The translations under genes were made by a program, and so were the position numbers. 60,040 bases of DNA from Spraguea lophii. Its lineage: Eukaryota > Microsporidia > Spragueidae. The notes under the pieces are model-generated. The model was not told where the DNA came from. It saw only the letters and a program-made list of their open reading frames with translations, and did not search any database. Location of the stretch: NCBI GenBank assembly GCA_001887945.1, contig LDOQ01000255.1:1-60040 (forward strand), in the 5' to 3' direction. Shown in pieces: positions 9,897 to 20,900 of the stretch (position 1 is its first letter; each line of letters starts with the position of its first letter).

Positions 9897-12440
9897 TTAT
9901 GCTTTATCAAAGTAGCAATCTGCACTTCTTAATTCGGGCATATGTCTTTTCTTTCTTACTGCAGCAACAGTTTGAGCTAATATAGAATTAGGCTGGGCAA
10001 TTGATCCTGGTAACTGAGCATAGTGACTAAATGTAAGAATACAACTAGCCTGTCCTCTAGTAGCTTTCAATAAAGCAGCATTAAATCCGAAAGATTCTTT
10101 TACTGGGATATATCCGGTAACGATTGTTCTAGAACCACCTTCATCAACAAAGCTTTCAGTTGTACCTCTTCTCTGATTTATGGTACTGGTTACACCACTC
10201 ATCTGTTCGGATAAAACATTAATCTCTGCAAAGAAAATAGGCTCGTAAAGAGTTGGTTCAGCTGCAAGTATCAAACCCTTACACACGGATGTCATAGGAG
10301 CACTTATCTGAATACCGGTACGATGGATAGCATCACTATGCAAAGTGACATCATTCATATCAAAACGTACACCTCTCAAATTTTCACCGATCAAAGGTCC
10401 TTTGCTTGTAACATCTCTAAATCCTTGTCTTAAATATTCTTTGATTTCTGCCAAGTATGCAATACCCTTAGTTCCATCAACAACAATATTACATCCTTTA
10501 TCATCTGGTCCATAAAACATGATCTTCTTAACCCAATCTTCATTGATATTAACTATTTCTCTAAATTTAGCTGCTCTTTCTTTAGGATCTTTATGAACTA
10601 ATTTTCCATTATCGATATTTTCAATAAGTTCTTCAGATAATTGTTCACAAGTCATGAAGATTTTATTGTGTTTATTGGCACTCTTAGCCATCTTGATATC
10701 TGTAACAGAATCTGTAATACCTTCTAAATAATTAACAGATGGTTCGTCAACTATTATTTTAACTCTTGCATAATCATCTTCTAAATCCTTTAAACATATT
10801 TCTAAGTGAAGTTCTCCTGCACCTGCAATAGTCATTTCACCATTCTCATTCATACTGACAACAGCCAATGGATCGGATTTACTTAATTTTATCAAACCAG
10901 CTTTGAGTTTAGATAAATCGTTAGGATCTTTAGGTTTGATAGCATATTTCACAACAGGAGATACTGAAAACTTCATGTTCTTGATATTATGTGCCTCTTC
11001 TCTATTGGTAATGGTTCCGGTTTTCTTCAATTCACCATCGATACCCATTAATCCGATAATATTACCTGCTGGACAACTTTCAACATCCTTCATTTGTCTA
11101 CCCATCATAACAACAACCTTTTGAATCTGTTTGATATAAAGATCTTCTTTACCACCTGGTACATAATCTGGTCCTTGTATTCTTACTTTCATTCCTTGTT
11201 TAATAGTACCACTAAACACTCTACCAAAAGCTATAAATCGGGAATCGTTAGAAGGAACCATCTTTGATACGTACATCATCAAAGGACCTTCTGGATCAGA
11301 AGAAGCATTTTTGATAGCAGTAGCACAAGCATCATCAGCTGGACCTTCGTACAAATGAGATGCTCTATATGTCTGGGATACTTTTGGTGAAGGTAAGTTT
11401 AATACGATCTGTTCCAAAAGAGTATCTGCTGCTGGTAACCATTTCCTCATTACATCTCTGAACAAAGTCTTACCGGATCCTTCCAATTTAATATTATCAA
11501 ATGATATATCATATTTCTTCAAATATTCTTTAACACCCTCAATATCTCCATTCTCACATAAATCTCTTACAGTATAAATTGGATTAAGAACAAATACTAC
11601 GAAAGCCTTTCTATTTTCTGGTCCACTAGGCATGAATTTTCCATTCTCATCAAATGGATCATCTGAACTAAAGAATACTTTTTCAGACCATAGGATTTTA
11701 CATGCAACTGATTCTCCATTTTCCTTTGTATCACATTTTAACTGTTTAAGATAAAATTTTGCAAATTTCTTAAGTGTAAATCCCCATCCTTGTAATCCTG
11801 AACAAAAACTGACTTCATTTCTTTCTGGTAAAAGAGAAGATACTTCAAAACCATCTTTCTCGTATCCTATCTTCATTGTTTCTATTTTCACATTAAATTC
11901 TTCTATTCTTCTTTTTAATGTATTCATAAGTTCTACTTTATCCTGATGCAATTCTAATAATTCTCTATCTAATTTATTCAAGACCAATGTAGGTTTAATT
12001 CTCTCAGATAATGCTTGTCTTAAGACAGTAGCAGTTTGAACACAAAAACCATCTACACAATCTATGATTACTAATGCACCATCAGTAGCTCTTAATGCTG
12101 CTGTTACTTCTGAAGAAAAATCTACGTGACCTGGACTATCAATCAAATTAATAAGAAATCCGGTTCCTTCATGTTTTTCTTTTGCATAAAGATCCAAAGC
12201 TTTCTGATCAATATTAAAATGCATAGATATTGCTGTTGATTTAATAGTAATACCTCTTAACTGTTCATCCTCTCTAGTATCCATATATCTTCCACCACTT
12301 GCACTCTCTGCACAAATCTTTGCTTTCACTACAAGTGTATCAGTAAGTGTTGACTTACCATGATCCACGTGTGCTATTACAGAAATATTACGTATGTTAC
12401 TCTGTTTGGCCATAAGCTCCTCTATTTTAAACATTGACAT
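9897..12440 (-). CDS. EFT2: Translation elongation factor 2
   Basis: An 847-residue cytosolic translocase that moves the ribosome along mRNA using GTP. The G domain opens with AHVDHGKST near residue 23, then the switch region RGITIKSTA, DSPGH for G3 and NKLD for G4. Domains II-V follow in order. The diphthamide loop is intact, with the acceptor His in DAIHRTGIQ near residue 706. DPH5, needed to modify that His, is encoded at 25.1-25.9 kb. Length is the family norm. CCC lies at 12447-12445 on the coding strand, four bases before the ATG. It converges with NC2-alpha across about 200 bases. Next to it, upstream, is the PTP3 candidate, an arrangement I recall from Encephalitozoon chromosome XI. 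Confidence 0.97.
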   Translation of the reverse strand: MSMFKIEELMAKQSNIRNISVIAHVDHGKSTLTDTLVVKAKICAESASGGRYMDTREDEQLRGITIKSTAISMHFNIDQKALDLYAKEKHEGTGFLINLIDSPGHVDFSSEVTAALRATDGALVIIDCVDGFCVQTATVLRQALSERIKPTLVLNKLDRELLELHQDKVELMNTLKRRIEEFNVKIETMKIGYEKDGFEVSSLLPERNEVSFCSGLQGWGFTLKKFAKFYLKQLKCDTKENGESVACKILWSEKVFFSSDDPFDENGKFMPSGPENRKAFVVFVLNPIYTVRDLCENGDIEGVKEYLKKYDISFDNIKLEGSGKTLFRDVMRKWLPAADTLLEQIVLNLPSPKVSQTYRASHLYEGPADDACATAIKNASSDPEGPLMMYVSKMVPSNDSRFIAFGRVFSGTIKQGMKVRIQGPDYVPGGKEDLYIKQIQKVVVMMGRQMKDVESCPAGNIIGLMGIDGELKKTGTITNREEAHNIKNMKFSVSPVVKYAIKPKDPNDLSKLKAGLIKLSKSDPLAVVSMNENGEMTIAGAGELHLEICLKDLEDDYARVKIIVDEPSVNYLEGITDSVTDIKMAKSANKHNKIFMTCEQLSEELIENIDNGKLVHKDPKERAAKFREIVNINEDWVKKIMFYGPDDKGCNIVVDGTKGIAYLAEIKEYLRQGFRDVTSKGPLIGENLRGVRFDMNDVTLHSDAIHRTGIQISAPMTSVCKGLILAAEPTLYEPIFFAEINVLSEQMSGVTSTINQRRGTTESFVDEGGSRTIVTGYIPVKESFGFNAALLKATRGQASCILTFSHYAQLPGSIAQPNSILAQTVAAVRKKRHMPELRSADCYFDKA

Positions 12441-12812
12441 TTAAGGGCGAAAAAAAATATTTTTATAAAAAAATAAAAATTATAATTTTCATAATAAAAA
12501 AAATCTGTGTGTGTTATATTTGTAAGATTAAATTTATATTCTATCAAATGATATGTAAAAAAATATCTTTACAAAAATCTTTAAATGTTTTTAATATAAG
12601 AAATATTGTTTTTTCGTAATATATTATTTTAATAAAAAATAAATTAATACATATTACTTATAGAAATATTATAATTTAAATATTATAATTTAGATTACAA
12701 TATCATATACATATTTATAATTTTGTTTCTAAACAAAAACAAAAGAATGAATAAAACAGTTAAAAGTAAATAATTACAATATACATTTATAATTTTAAAT
12801 TATTACATTTAA
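12441..12812. other. AT-rich spacer upstream of EF2
   Basis: No gene seen beyond the C-run of EF2. Homopolymer A and T tracts dominate. Confidence 0.5.
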
Positions 12813-15800
12813 TTACTTTTGCATTTTCACAAGAAATTTTCTTCCAGGGATTCCATTAGGTGCATTTACATTATTAAGATTATTTGGTTGAGATGCAGAT
12901 AAATTACCATAAGGTGTTGGATTATAAAAAGATTGAGGATTTTGATTGGCCGGATTGGATGGTGAACCTTGGTTGTTTTGATAATATACTGGAGGACTCT
13001 TGGCTTTTATTCTCATCATTTTTCTACCGTTTTTTATAGGCTTTCCCATGTTAAGTTCTCCAAATTTATCTATAGGATTTGCATAAATATGTCTGGATGG
13101 CTTTCCTTGAGCTCCTGGGATGATACGAATGAGTCTCTTTATCTGTCTTCTTTTTATAAGTTTTTTATCTGGATCTCCTCTTCCTGTAACCTTTCCTATT
13201 TCTTCATAAATTATTCTTCTAAATTTTTGAATATTATTTCTTCCTATCAACTGTTCTATCGTTATCAATGAAGATTTTGGTAATGGTGTATGTTCTACTG
13301 CATGGTTATAAAAATCCTTAATAATAGAAGATGGTAAGCTTTTGATGATTGTTATGTATTCTGTCTCTGTTATTCCAAGGCGTTGTGCTTTATGTGAAAT
13401 ATTTGTAAAAAGATTAGTAAGTATTGTTGTTGTTACTATTTCTGTTTTAGATGGCTTAGAATTGACAACTCTGATTTCTCCTTCTTCTGTTACTGTCTCT
13501 TTTTTATTTTTAGGTAAAACTTTATAAACACCACCAGTCTCTGTTATGGTTACTCCATCAGGTCTTCTATATCTTTTTTCTTCTCCTACCATTCCTATTT
13601 CTTCTACAATCTGTCTTTTCATTCTTCCAGGTTTGTTAGTAAATCCATTGACAACTGTTATAGTTTCTGATCTTCCTGTATTATTCAAAACTCTTTTAAT
13701 TATGTCTTCTTCTCTTGTTTTTCCAGTTGGTGTTGATTTATCTAAAATATTCAAACTCTCGTGGGTTTCTCTTGTCATACGTTTAGATTTTCCTCTTGCT
13801 GCTTGAAATACTTCTAATCCTTCTTCCGTGAGTTGTTTCTGTAGTGGTCCTTCTTTTCCTGTTTTTATTGATTCTAACATTTCTTCAAGAGGAATAGTGA
13901 CAGGTGGACCTAATGGTCGTTTGTATATTACATTATGTCCTCCATCTAACGATTCTCTTATAATCGTAGTTCCTTTTCCTAAAGTTTCTGCTGCATGCAT
14001 AGTTTCTTCTAGAGCCTTTTTTTCTTCTGGTGTTGCTACTACAACTGCTTCCATATCTTCATTTATCGATGGTCTCTCATATTTCTGGAACTCACTTGTT
14101 GGTTTCTTTTTTACTCTTCCTTTCTTTATAAATACTTTTCCTCCATTTGAAATATCAATTTCTCCTGCTTCAGTTTGTATGACTGATGATGCATTAGGAT
14201 TGGCTGTTGAAGGAAGGGCAAAATGACCTTTAGTTATACTTGCTTCATAATATGTTGCTCCGTTAGGAACATCTTGATTTTCTCCTTTATTTATTACCTG
14301 AGTAAAGTGACTTATGTCCTTACCTTCTCTTCTCATTTTTTCAACAGCTTCTTTTTTGAAGAATACTTTTCCTTCATCTACCTCCATTCCTTCTGCACTC
14401 TTAGGAATATTCATTACTCCTCCTTTAGAAGCGATGGTGTTCAGATTGGTTTCTAATTTATTTTCAGTAATTGTTCCGTCTAACCTTTCATTTAATTTGT
14501 CCATTTTTCCCATCTCTTTTGCTTCTTCTTCATTCTTTGGTACAGTGTCATCTGGTGATTTTAATGGAAGATTCATTACACCGTGTTCAACTTCAATGCT
14601 AGTCGCTTCAGGTGGAATAGATTTTATGTTTCCAAGTGCTTGTTCTTGTAATTCAGGTGGAAGATTCATAATAGCCTTTGCATTTTCTATTGCTTCTGCA
14701 TCTTCAAAACCTCTATTTTGTGGTTTATTTCGAGTAAAAGCGCCTGGCAATCGTCTTATACCTTCTTTTAACATTGCATTTTCTTCTGCCTGATCTTGAT
14801 TTTCCCTGTTTAAATGTCCAATTATAGCTGCTGCCTCTTCGTGTAATATTTGATTAGCTGTTCTTTCTGCTTCCAATTTTTCTCTTGGTACAAATCCGTG
14901 TGCTGCAGCTCTTTTTTCAACCATTTCATCTGAGGGTGAATTTGCATGGGAGAAACTAGCGTTCATTGCATGCTGTTCATATTGTGGTGTTGGTGCGCTG
15001 TTTATAATTGATGCAGCAGTTTCTTCTGCTGCCACTTTAGCTTCTATAGGGTTAGAACCGGCAGTTTGATGATAACTTTCAACTGCATTGGCTGCTTGTT
15101 CAGCTGCATCTTTAACAACATATGGATCAGGACCTGGATTATAGTTAGAAGTGATTGACATGGATTCATCATATGCTTGTTTAGCTAATTTTTCTGCTGT
15201 TTCCATAGGTAATCCCTGTCTTAATGCTCTAAACTTTTGGGCATTGGCTTCATTTCGTGCCTCATTTTCACGTAAATTATTTTGCATATTTTTATTCATG
15301 ATCATAGATTCTTCTATCATTTGATGTGCTTGGCCTATCTTTTTATCTGTTAATTTTTTATTTGCATCCTGTGCAGCTACTCCTCCAGCTTCTGCCGCTA
15401 CGGCCTTTCTTGTTGGCCCTGGTACACCTTGCATTTTCAACATAGTATCTACTTCATCTGCAGTACGACTTCCAACAGCTTCAACAGTTTCAGTGTGTGA
15501 ACTTGGAGAAGGTGGCGTCTTTCCAATAACATTGGATATTGCTTCTGCTACCTCATTCATTTCCAATCCCGTGTTACCCAAAGCTTTCATTATATCTTCT
15601 CTAGTAAATCCTTGAGCGAAGGCTTCTCTTATTTCATCTTCTAAAGATGTCATTGGATGTAAACTATCATGACTAACTTTCTTTAACGTAGGATCCCCTG
15701 TTGTTGGTTGACCCAATATTGCAGCCAAAGCTTCTTGATCTGCAATATGCTTTGCCATATTTTTATCCTTAACATCTTGCAAAGGTTCTAATGCGACTTG

Positions 15801-16328
15801 GGCTCCAGTTACTCTTCCAATTTCTTCTAAATTCCTCTTTCTTTCTGCATCCTTCTTCTCAGCTTCCTCTTTAGCCATTCTATCCAATATCATTCTTTCA
15901 TGCTCTACACTATCATGTTCATGTTCATGATGTTCTCTATGATGAGGTACACTATCATGTTCATGTTCATGATGTTCCCTATGATGGGGTACACTATCAA
16001 CATCCCCTATGGAACGCAATACTCTATCAGCAAATTCTGTATCTCTATCATCATCTTTCTTTCTATGTTTATTTTTGTTTGCATGCCTTTTTTTAATATA
16101 TCCATGATCTTTATGCTTTTTATGCGCACTATGACCAAATCTTCTTCTTCTAAAAGGATGAGTTATATTTTTTAATTGATGTCTAAGTTCTCTTTTATTT
16201 TCTTCTAAAAATGGCTTTCCACTTTCCAGTTCATCAAAATTTATTACTTTATCCCTTTTATGAGTATGTACATGTTTACAACTATATATAGAGAGTAATA
16301 ACATACATATAAATATTTTAACAATCAT
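12813..16328 (-). CDS. PTP3: Polar tube protein 3 (PTP3) candidate, large secreted structural protein
   Basis: A 1171-residue protein with a clear N-terminal signal peptide (hydrophobic core within residues 3-17). PTP3 is a structural component of the microsporidian polar tube, the injection apparatus. After the signal peptide comes a basic His/Lys/Arg-rich region (residues about 18-105), then a tandem 14-residue His/Glu repeat, a long Ala/Glu-rich helical core with many EEAA and AEEA patterns, and a basic, Pro/Asn-rich C-terminus. I see no cysteine outside the signal peptide, a known PTP3 property that sets it apart from PTP1 and PTP2. The adjacent EF2 gene supports synteny. It is shorter than the Nosema PTP3s I recall. 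No CCC element precedes the ATG. The call rests on composition, size and position. Confidence 0.78.
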   Translation of the reverse strand: MIVKIFICMLLLSIYSCKHVHTHKRDKVINFDELESGKPFLEENKRELRHQLKNITHPFRRRRFGHSAHKKHKDHGYIKKRHANKNKHRKKDDDRDTEFADRVLRSIGDVDSVPHHREHHEHEHDSVPHHREHHEHEHDSVEHERMILDRMAKEEAEKKDAERKRNLEEIGRVTGAQVALEPLQDVKDKNMAKHIADQEALAAILGQPTTGDPTLKKVSHDSLHPMTSLEDEIREAFAQGFTREDIMKALGNTGLEMNEVAEAISNVIGKTPPSPSSHTETVEAVGSRTADEVDTMLKMQGVPGPTRKAVAAEAGGVAAQDANKKLTDKKIGQAHQMIEESMIMNKNMQNNLRENEARNEANAQKFRALRQGLPMETAEKLAKQAYDESMSITSNYNPGPDPYVVKDAAEQAANAVESYHQTAGSNPIEAKVAAEETAASIINSAPTPQYEQHAMNASFSHANSPSDEMVEKRAAAHGFVPREKLEAERTANQILHEEAAAIIGHLNRENQDQAEENAMLKEGIRRLPGAFTRNKPQNRGFEDAEAIENAKAIMNLPPELQEQALGNIKSIPPEATSIEVEHGVMNLPLKSPDDTVPKNEEEAKEMGKMDKLNERLDGTITENKLETNLNTIASKGGVMNIPKSAEGMEVDEGKVFFKKEAVEKMRREGKDISHFTQVINKGENQDVPNGATYYEASITKGHFALPSTANPNASSVIQTEAGEIDISNGGKVFIKKGRVKKKPTSEFQKYERPSINEDMEAVVVATPEEKKALEETMHAAETLGKGTTIIRESLDGGHNVIYKRPLGPPVTIPLEEMLESIKTGKEGPLQKQLTEEGLEVFQAARGKSKRMTRETHESLNILDKSTPTGKTREEDIIKRVLNNTGRSETITVVNGFTNKPGRMKRQIVEEIGMVGEEKRYRRPDGVTITETGGVYKVLPKNKKETVTEEGEIRVVNSKPSKTEIVTTTILTNLFTNISHKAQRLGITETEYITIIKSLPSSIIKDFYNHAVEHTPLPKSSLITIEQLIGRNNIQKFRRIIYEEIGKVTGRGDPDKKLIKRRQIKRLIRIIPGAQGKPSRHIYANPIDKFGELNMGKPIKNGRKMMRIKAKSPPVYYQNNQGSPSNPANQNPQSFYNPTPYGNLSASQPNNLNNVNAPNGIPGRKFLVKMQK
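15909..15992 (-). repeat. 42-bp tandem repeat inside PTP3 (2 copies)
   Basis: Two near-identical 42-bp units encode a 14-residue His/Glu block (VPHHREHHEHEH core), followed by the start of a third. The units differ at only a few bases, which suggests a recent duplication. The His-rich block could bind metal, but that is inference. Confidence 0.8.
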
Positions 16329-17311
16329 ATATCCACCATCAGCTAAACTTTTATATATTATTTTTTAAAACAAAACTGTTTAAGAAATCTCATTCAATCT
16401 TTGATAGATAACAAAATGATAAAAACCCTTCAATCTGAAATTCATCTTTCAAACACATCAAAACATTTTAGAACATATTTTATATTTTATATCATAGCTT
16501 ATAAAAATATACTTTTTATTTTGAATAGATCTCCATATTCTCATAAACATTTTCACAGTAAGAAAGCAAATATTTTTTTTTAAATTTTAAAATCGTTATA
16601 CGAAGAAATAAATATCAATGAAAATATTATTTCTTTAATTACAAATAAAATATTCTGTGATAAAAAGATATTATATTTCATTGATATTTATTTTTAATAA
16701 AATTTTATTTATAAAAGAATTTTACCGGTTGATTATTGCATACCGTAATTTGTATTAAATTATTATAATTTATAATATATGAGATAATAATATATTAAAG
16801 AGAATAATATAAGTTACACATTATAATGTTAATAAATATATATTCATATTCATATATTCATATAAAATATTTATATAATTAAAATAAATAAAGGTAATTT
16901 TAAATTCATTATACTTTTAAGTGTAATTCATATTTTTTATTTTTATAATCTCATAATGTAATTTTATAATGTAATTTACATTTAAATATTATAATTGATA
17001 ATCTAATTTACATTCAAATATAATAATTATCATTGTAATATTCTTAAAATGTTCAATAAAATATCTTTTAATTTTTTTAAGACTTACAAAACTATTAATA
17101 AATAAATATATGAACTTAGGTTATCAATTAAATAATAATTATTATATTTAAATTATATTGTAATATTATTTTATGTTTTGTGTTTTATTATGATTTTAAA
17201 AATATTTTTTATTTTTATTGTAATATTCTTTATTGAGATTTTTATAATAAAATATTAATATATCTGAAATGTGATATTGAAAAGTATAAATGATTGAAAT
17301 ATTTATAACTC
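16329..17311. other. AT-rich intergenic region
   Basis: Nearly 1 kb separating the divergent PTP3 gene and the anchored acidic protein gene. No gene, C-run or dispersed repeat copy seen. Confidence 0.5.
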
Positions 17312-19816
17312 ATGAGTTTTATTGGTGCACATAAGAAATTATCTATAGGTGTTGCTGTGTGTTTTGTTTGTGCTTTAGGTGGTTGTGTGGTTTATTATTC
17401 GTTTTTTAAAGCGGGTAATGAAAATGTAACTTCTGAAACAAAAACAAGTACATGTTTTAGCGACGCTTATTTATCAATGGAAAAGATAAAAAATGAAAGT
17501 AAATCTATAAGTGAAAAATGTGTTGGAGATTGTGATAAAGAGGTTTTAGAGATGAAAGGAGAAATTTTGAAGGGCCCGGATGAAAATAGTTCTAAAACCG
17601 AAGTAAAAAATGATGAAATGGAGAAGTCGGGTAAAGAAGATAAAAAACTGGATCAAGAGACGGTTGACGAAAATGGTCAAATTCAAGAGAAATATGAAGG
17701 CGGTGTTTTGAATGCAACGATATCTTCTAAAGTTGAATTTAATTTGAAAAGTGTTATTAAGTTTCTTACGATGCTTTTGCAAGAAAAAAAGAACAAATCC
17801 GAGAAAGAGGATCTTAATAAAGATAAATGTTTATCGGTTGAATCCGGAGTTTGCGAATATGTTGATGACAATATTCCTAAAGATAAAAAGCCTGAGGTTG
17901 AAACACAAGAAGATATAAAAGCAAAGGTTAATTTAGCAAAAAATATTAAGGAGAATATTGTAGAATCTATTGGAAATGAAACAAGTATAATAAATGATAT
18001 GGAAAATCCCGAGGAATTTGAAAAATTTGTTACTCCATTTGTTTCTGCGATGATGAAAAAAGAAATAAGAAAACTTACACATATGTATGATTTAACTGAT
18101 AGAAACATCGTGGAGATAAAAAAATCCGAAAGATTTAATGAAGATAAAATTACACCACCAGTTAAGCCTAAAAAAATATTTAAAAGAAAAGAAATGATAC
18201 AGGGATTTAAACCTTGTTCTAAAAATTTTTCCAAAAATCAGCCTGATAATTCAAATGAATTAAAAAATAATGCTCAAACTTCGTTTGTTGAAAAAAGAGA
18301 TGTTGTAGAAACGAACGAAAGTGTCACAGTTGCTGAAACTTCTCTCAATACTCAGTCCGATGATTCAAAAGAATTAAAAAATAATGCCCAAACTTCGTTT
18401 GCTGGAATAGAGGACTGTGTTAAACCAAACGAGAGTGACCCGGTTGTTGAAGCTTATTTCAGTGTTCGATCCGATAATTCAGACGAAATAAAAAATAATG
18501 TTCAAGCTTCTTTTATTGAGAAAAAAGATGTTGTCGAAACAAATGATGCTCCTATTGAAAATGAACAAAATGATTCTAGTAAAATTAAAATACCTCTCAA
18601 CCCGGATTTTATACCAATTGATATTATTAATTGTGAAGAAAAAGATATAATAGAATATAGTAAAAAACTATTAAAACAATATAACGTGATAAATACTAGA
18701 CTAGAAACCATTTTATGTAGGTTAGAAGCTTGTGATGAAGAATTAGCGAATTCAAGTTCTGAAGATTCTTTAGACTTAGCAGAACTATTCGGTCATCCAT
18801 TTGATCCAGCAAAAGAGAAAAAAGAAATTCATAATCCTCAAAATCACCCTTCGCAAGTAACCTCTAATGATATCGAAATGTCGGTTCAGTCAGATTTTTT
18901 TCCCGAGGGACCCGGAAGTACGTCATCCCCCATTATTTATACAGGGGAAACTGTTGATGAGGTTAAAACAGTAAAAGATATTGAAAAGTCTACATTAAAT
19001 ACGACTGAAAGTTTTTATGATACACGTAAAATGTTGGGTATTTTTGATAAAGAATACCTGACGCTTGATGAATCCGAAAAAGCAATTTATAAGAGATTCA
19101 TTGCGTTGATTAGGATAATTGCTAAATCCGAAATAAATATTTATCATAGATCATCTTCTTGTGAAAATAAGAAAGTTATTGGAGATCACAATACGGAAGG
19201 GGTTCAACCTTTTAATACTGATGATTACTGTGATACTGAAAAATGTACCCTATGTTTGGATCCTAAAATTAAAGAATGCGAAAATACCGTAGAAATAAAC
19301 AAATGTGAATCCACCGGTAGTAAACCATTAAGCAACCAATACATTCCTCAATACGGTACAACAGATTATTTATGTGATAAAACCCCTGATGACGAACTTC
19401 CAACTGGTTTTAAAATATTATCCGATGACGTTTTGGCCTCATTATCAGAACCAGTAGAAGCTTTTATACCACTTGAAAAAAAGAATCACGATAGCCAAAA
19501 AAAGGAAATGACTTTTTCAGAATATCAAAATAAGTTTAAAAGGTTATCCAATAGGAAGCCTCGTGATGTTTTATTGTCTTTATCACAACCAGCACCAGAT
19601 TCCGTACCTGTTGAAAAAAAAGATAAGGATAGTCGAAAAAAGAAAGTAACATTTTCTCAATATGAATACTCTAATAACCCATCATTTGAAATGAAAGATC
19701 CAGAATTTACCTATAAAGATTCACAACAAATTGAGCTGGATAAAATTACTGACAATATTCTAGGAAAATATATTCCTTATTCTTCTACGAGAAAATTGAA
19801 ACACCATAATAATTAA
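17312..19816 (+). CDS. Large acidic protein with N-terminal membrane anchor and internal repeats
   Basis: An 834-residue protein of unknown family. Residues about 10-31 are one hydrophobic, Cys-containing segment (signal anchor), and the rest is hydrophilic and rich in Glu, Lys, Asp and Asn. Residues about 310-425 hold three imperfect repeats of some 40-45 residues, each with an ELKNNAQTSF-like core. The C-terminal 120 residues hold a second pair, each ending KKEMTFSEYQ or KKKVTFSQYE. The pattern of repeats and low complexity suggests an extended surface or secreted protein under loose constraint. It starts an island of three anchored proteins on one strand. No CCC element precedes the ATG. 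It is present by uninterrupted frame only; no function is assigned. Confidence 0.8.
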   Translation: MSFIGAHKKLSIGVAVCFVCALGGCVVYYSFFKAGNENVTSETKTSTCFSDAYLSMEKIKNESKSISEKCVGDCDKEVLEMKGEILKGPDENSSKTEVKNDEMEKSGKEDKKLDQETVDENGQIQEKYEGGVLNATISSKVEFNLKSVIKFLTMLLQEKKNKSEKEDLNKDKCLSVESGVCEYVDDNIPKDKKPEVETQEDIKAKVNLAKNIKENIVESIGNETSIINDMENPEEFEKFVTPFVSAMMKKEIRKLTHMYDLTDRNIVEIKKSERFNEDKITPPVKPKKIFKRKEMIQGFKPCSKNFSKNQPDNSNELKNNAQTSFVEKRDVVETNESVTVAETSLNTQSDDSKELKNNAQTSFAGIEDCVKPNESDPVVEAYFSVRSDNSDEIKNNVQASFIEKKDVVETNDAPIENEQNDSSKIKIPLNPDFIPIDIINCEEKDIIEYSKKLLKQYNVINTRLETILCRLEACDEELANSSSEDSLDLAELFGHPFDPAKEKKEIHNPQNHPSQVTSNDIEMSVQSDFFPEGPGSTSSPIIYTGETVDEVKTVKDIEKSTLNTTESFYDTRKMLGIFDKEYLTLDESEKAIYKRFIALIRIIAKSEINIYHRSSSCENKKVIGDHNTEGVQPFNTDDYCDTEKCTLCLDPKIKECENTVEINKCESTGSKPLSNQYIPQYGTTDYLCDKTPDDELPTGFKILSDDVLASLSEPVEAFIPLEKKNHDSQKKEMTFSEYQNKFKRLSNRKPRDVLLSLSQPAPDSVPVEKKDKDSRKKKVTFSQYEYSNNPSFEMKDPEFTYKDSQQIELDKITDNILGKYIPYSSTRKLKHHNN
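18235..18594 (+). repeat. Three imperfect internal coding repeats
   Basis: Three in-frame units beginning near 18241, 18355 and 18469, each encoding D(N/D)S-x-E-(L/I)-KNN-x-Q-x-SF and then a VVETN- or VKPN-like segment. The first and third are most alike. Confidence 0.65.
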
Positions 19817-20900
19817 TGTTGTACTAAGTAATAAAAATAAACCGTTATTGCTAAATTTTTTATTTATAAATTTTAAAATTTCTTTTTGTTTATTTTTTAC
19901 CAGAGAAGAAGGAAATATTTGACACGTTGATTATCGGGTGCTGTAATTACTAACATCGTATAGGTGATAAATATCACTGATCTTAAGTAAATATGCTGTT
20001 TAAAACTTAAAGTTTAATTACGGTACTCTGAAGATTAAACATGTTTTGGTCTAAGATTGTTGCTTATTTAGAGAACATAATACCTATATTGAATAGTTTT
20101 GCTGTGTATATATATTAATTTTATGTCACGCCGTGTTCTTGAAGGTTATGAATTTGCGTATGATCTAATTATTCTTTTATCACGTTTTTATGAGATTATA
20201 ACCATCTTTTTGAAAATTAATACAGGAATTGTATTAATTATATTGATACGATCATAATATACCATTTAATTATATTCACAAGGTCTAATTAATTTGTTAT
20301 CAAAACTTCATACTTTCTTCAAAATAGTTATTTTGATTATTATTTACAAGAAATATTTTTTGAACGGAGATTTAAATTCATCATCTTTAAAAATTAGTTA
20401 CCATAATATGATTGCTGATTTAAGTAAATTTCTATTTTTTTGGTTTCGAAAAATTTTCCCTTTGTTAAGACCATAACAGATTCTAAATTAATTGAATATA
20501 TTTTCATATAATTTTCTCTTTTTTAAAAAAATTACTTTATTTTATAATCATATACTTTAAACAATATTCTTTTTGTAAAAATACAATATTTTTTATTATT
20601 ACTTCCTTTTATAAACATTAATTGTTATTTGATTTGTTGATTAATATCTTTTTATAGATAATAATTTTAAATATCCTGTATAATTTGTATAAAGTATATT
20701 AAAATATTTATGAATAATAATACAAAATTATAATTAAAGAATCTTAATATTCTTAATATCAATTAAATTAATTTTTTAAAAAAAGCTAAAAATTCATTTT
20801 TCATAGTTTTTTAAAAGTCGTTTTTCTTCTAACCAATAATAATTTTTAATTCAAAAATAGTAAATTACTATATATTTCTTTTTACTGTTACAACACTTAA
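19817..20900. other. AT-rich intergenic region
   Basis: About 1.1 kb with no supported gene. A short open frame at 20294-20476 has no ATG-linked signal or recognisable product and is taken as chance. Confidence 0.4.

Noticed and set aside
12969..14793. Several plus-strand open frames opposite PTP3
   Set aside because: They mirror the codon use of the long minus-strand gene, have no start signal and no recognisable product.
20294..20476. A 60-codon plus-strand frame as a small gene
   Set aside because: It begins with a non-ATG codon, has no C-run and looks like random AT-rich translation.
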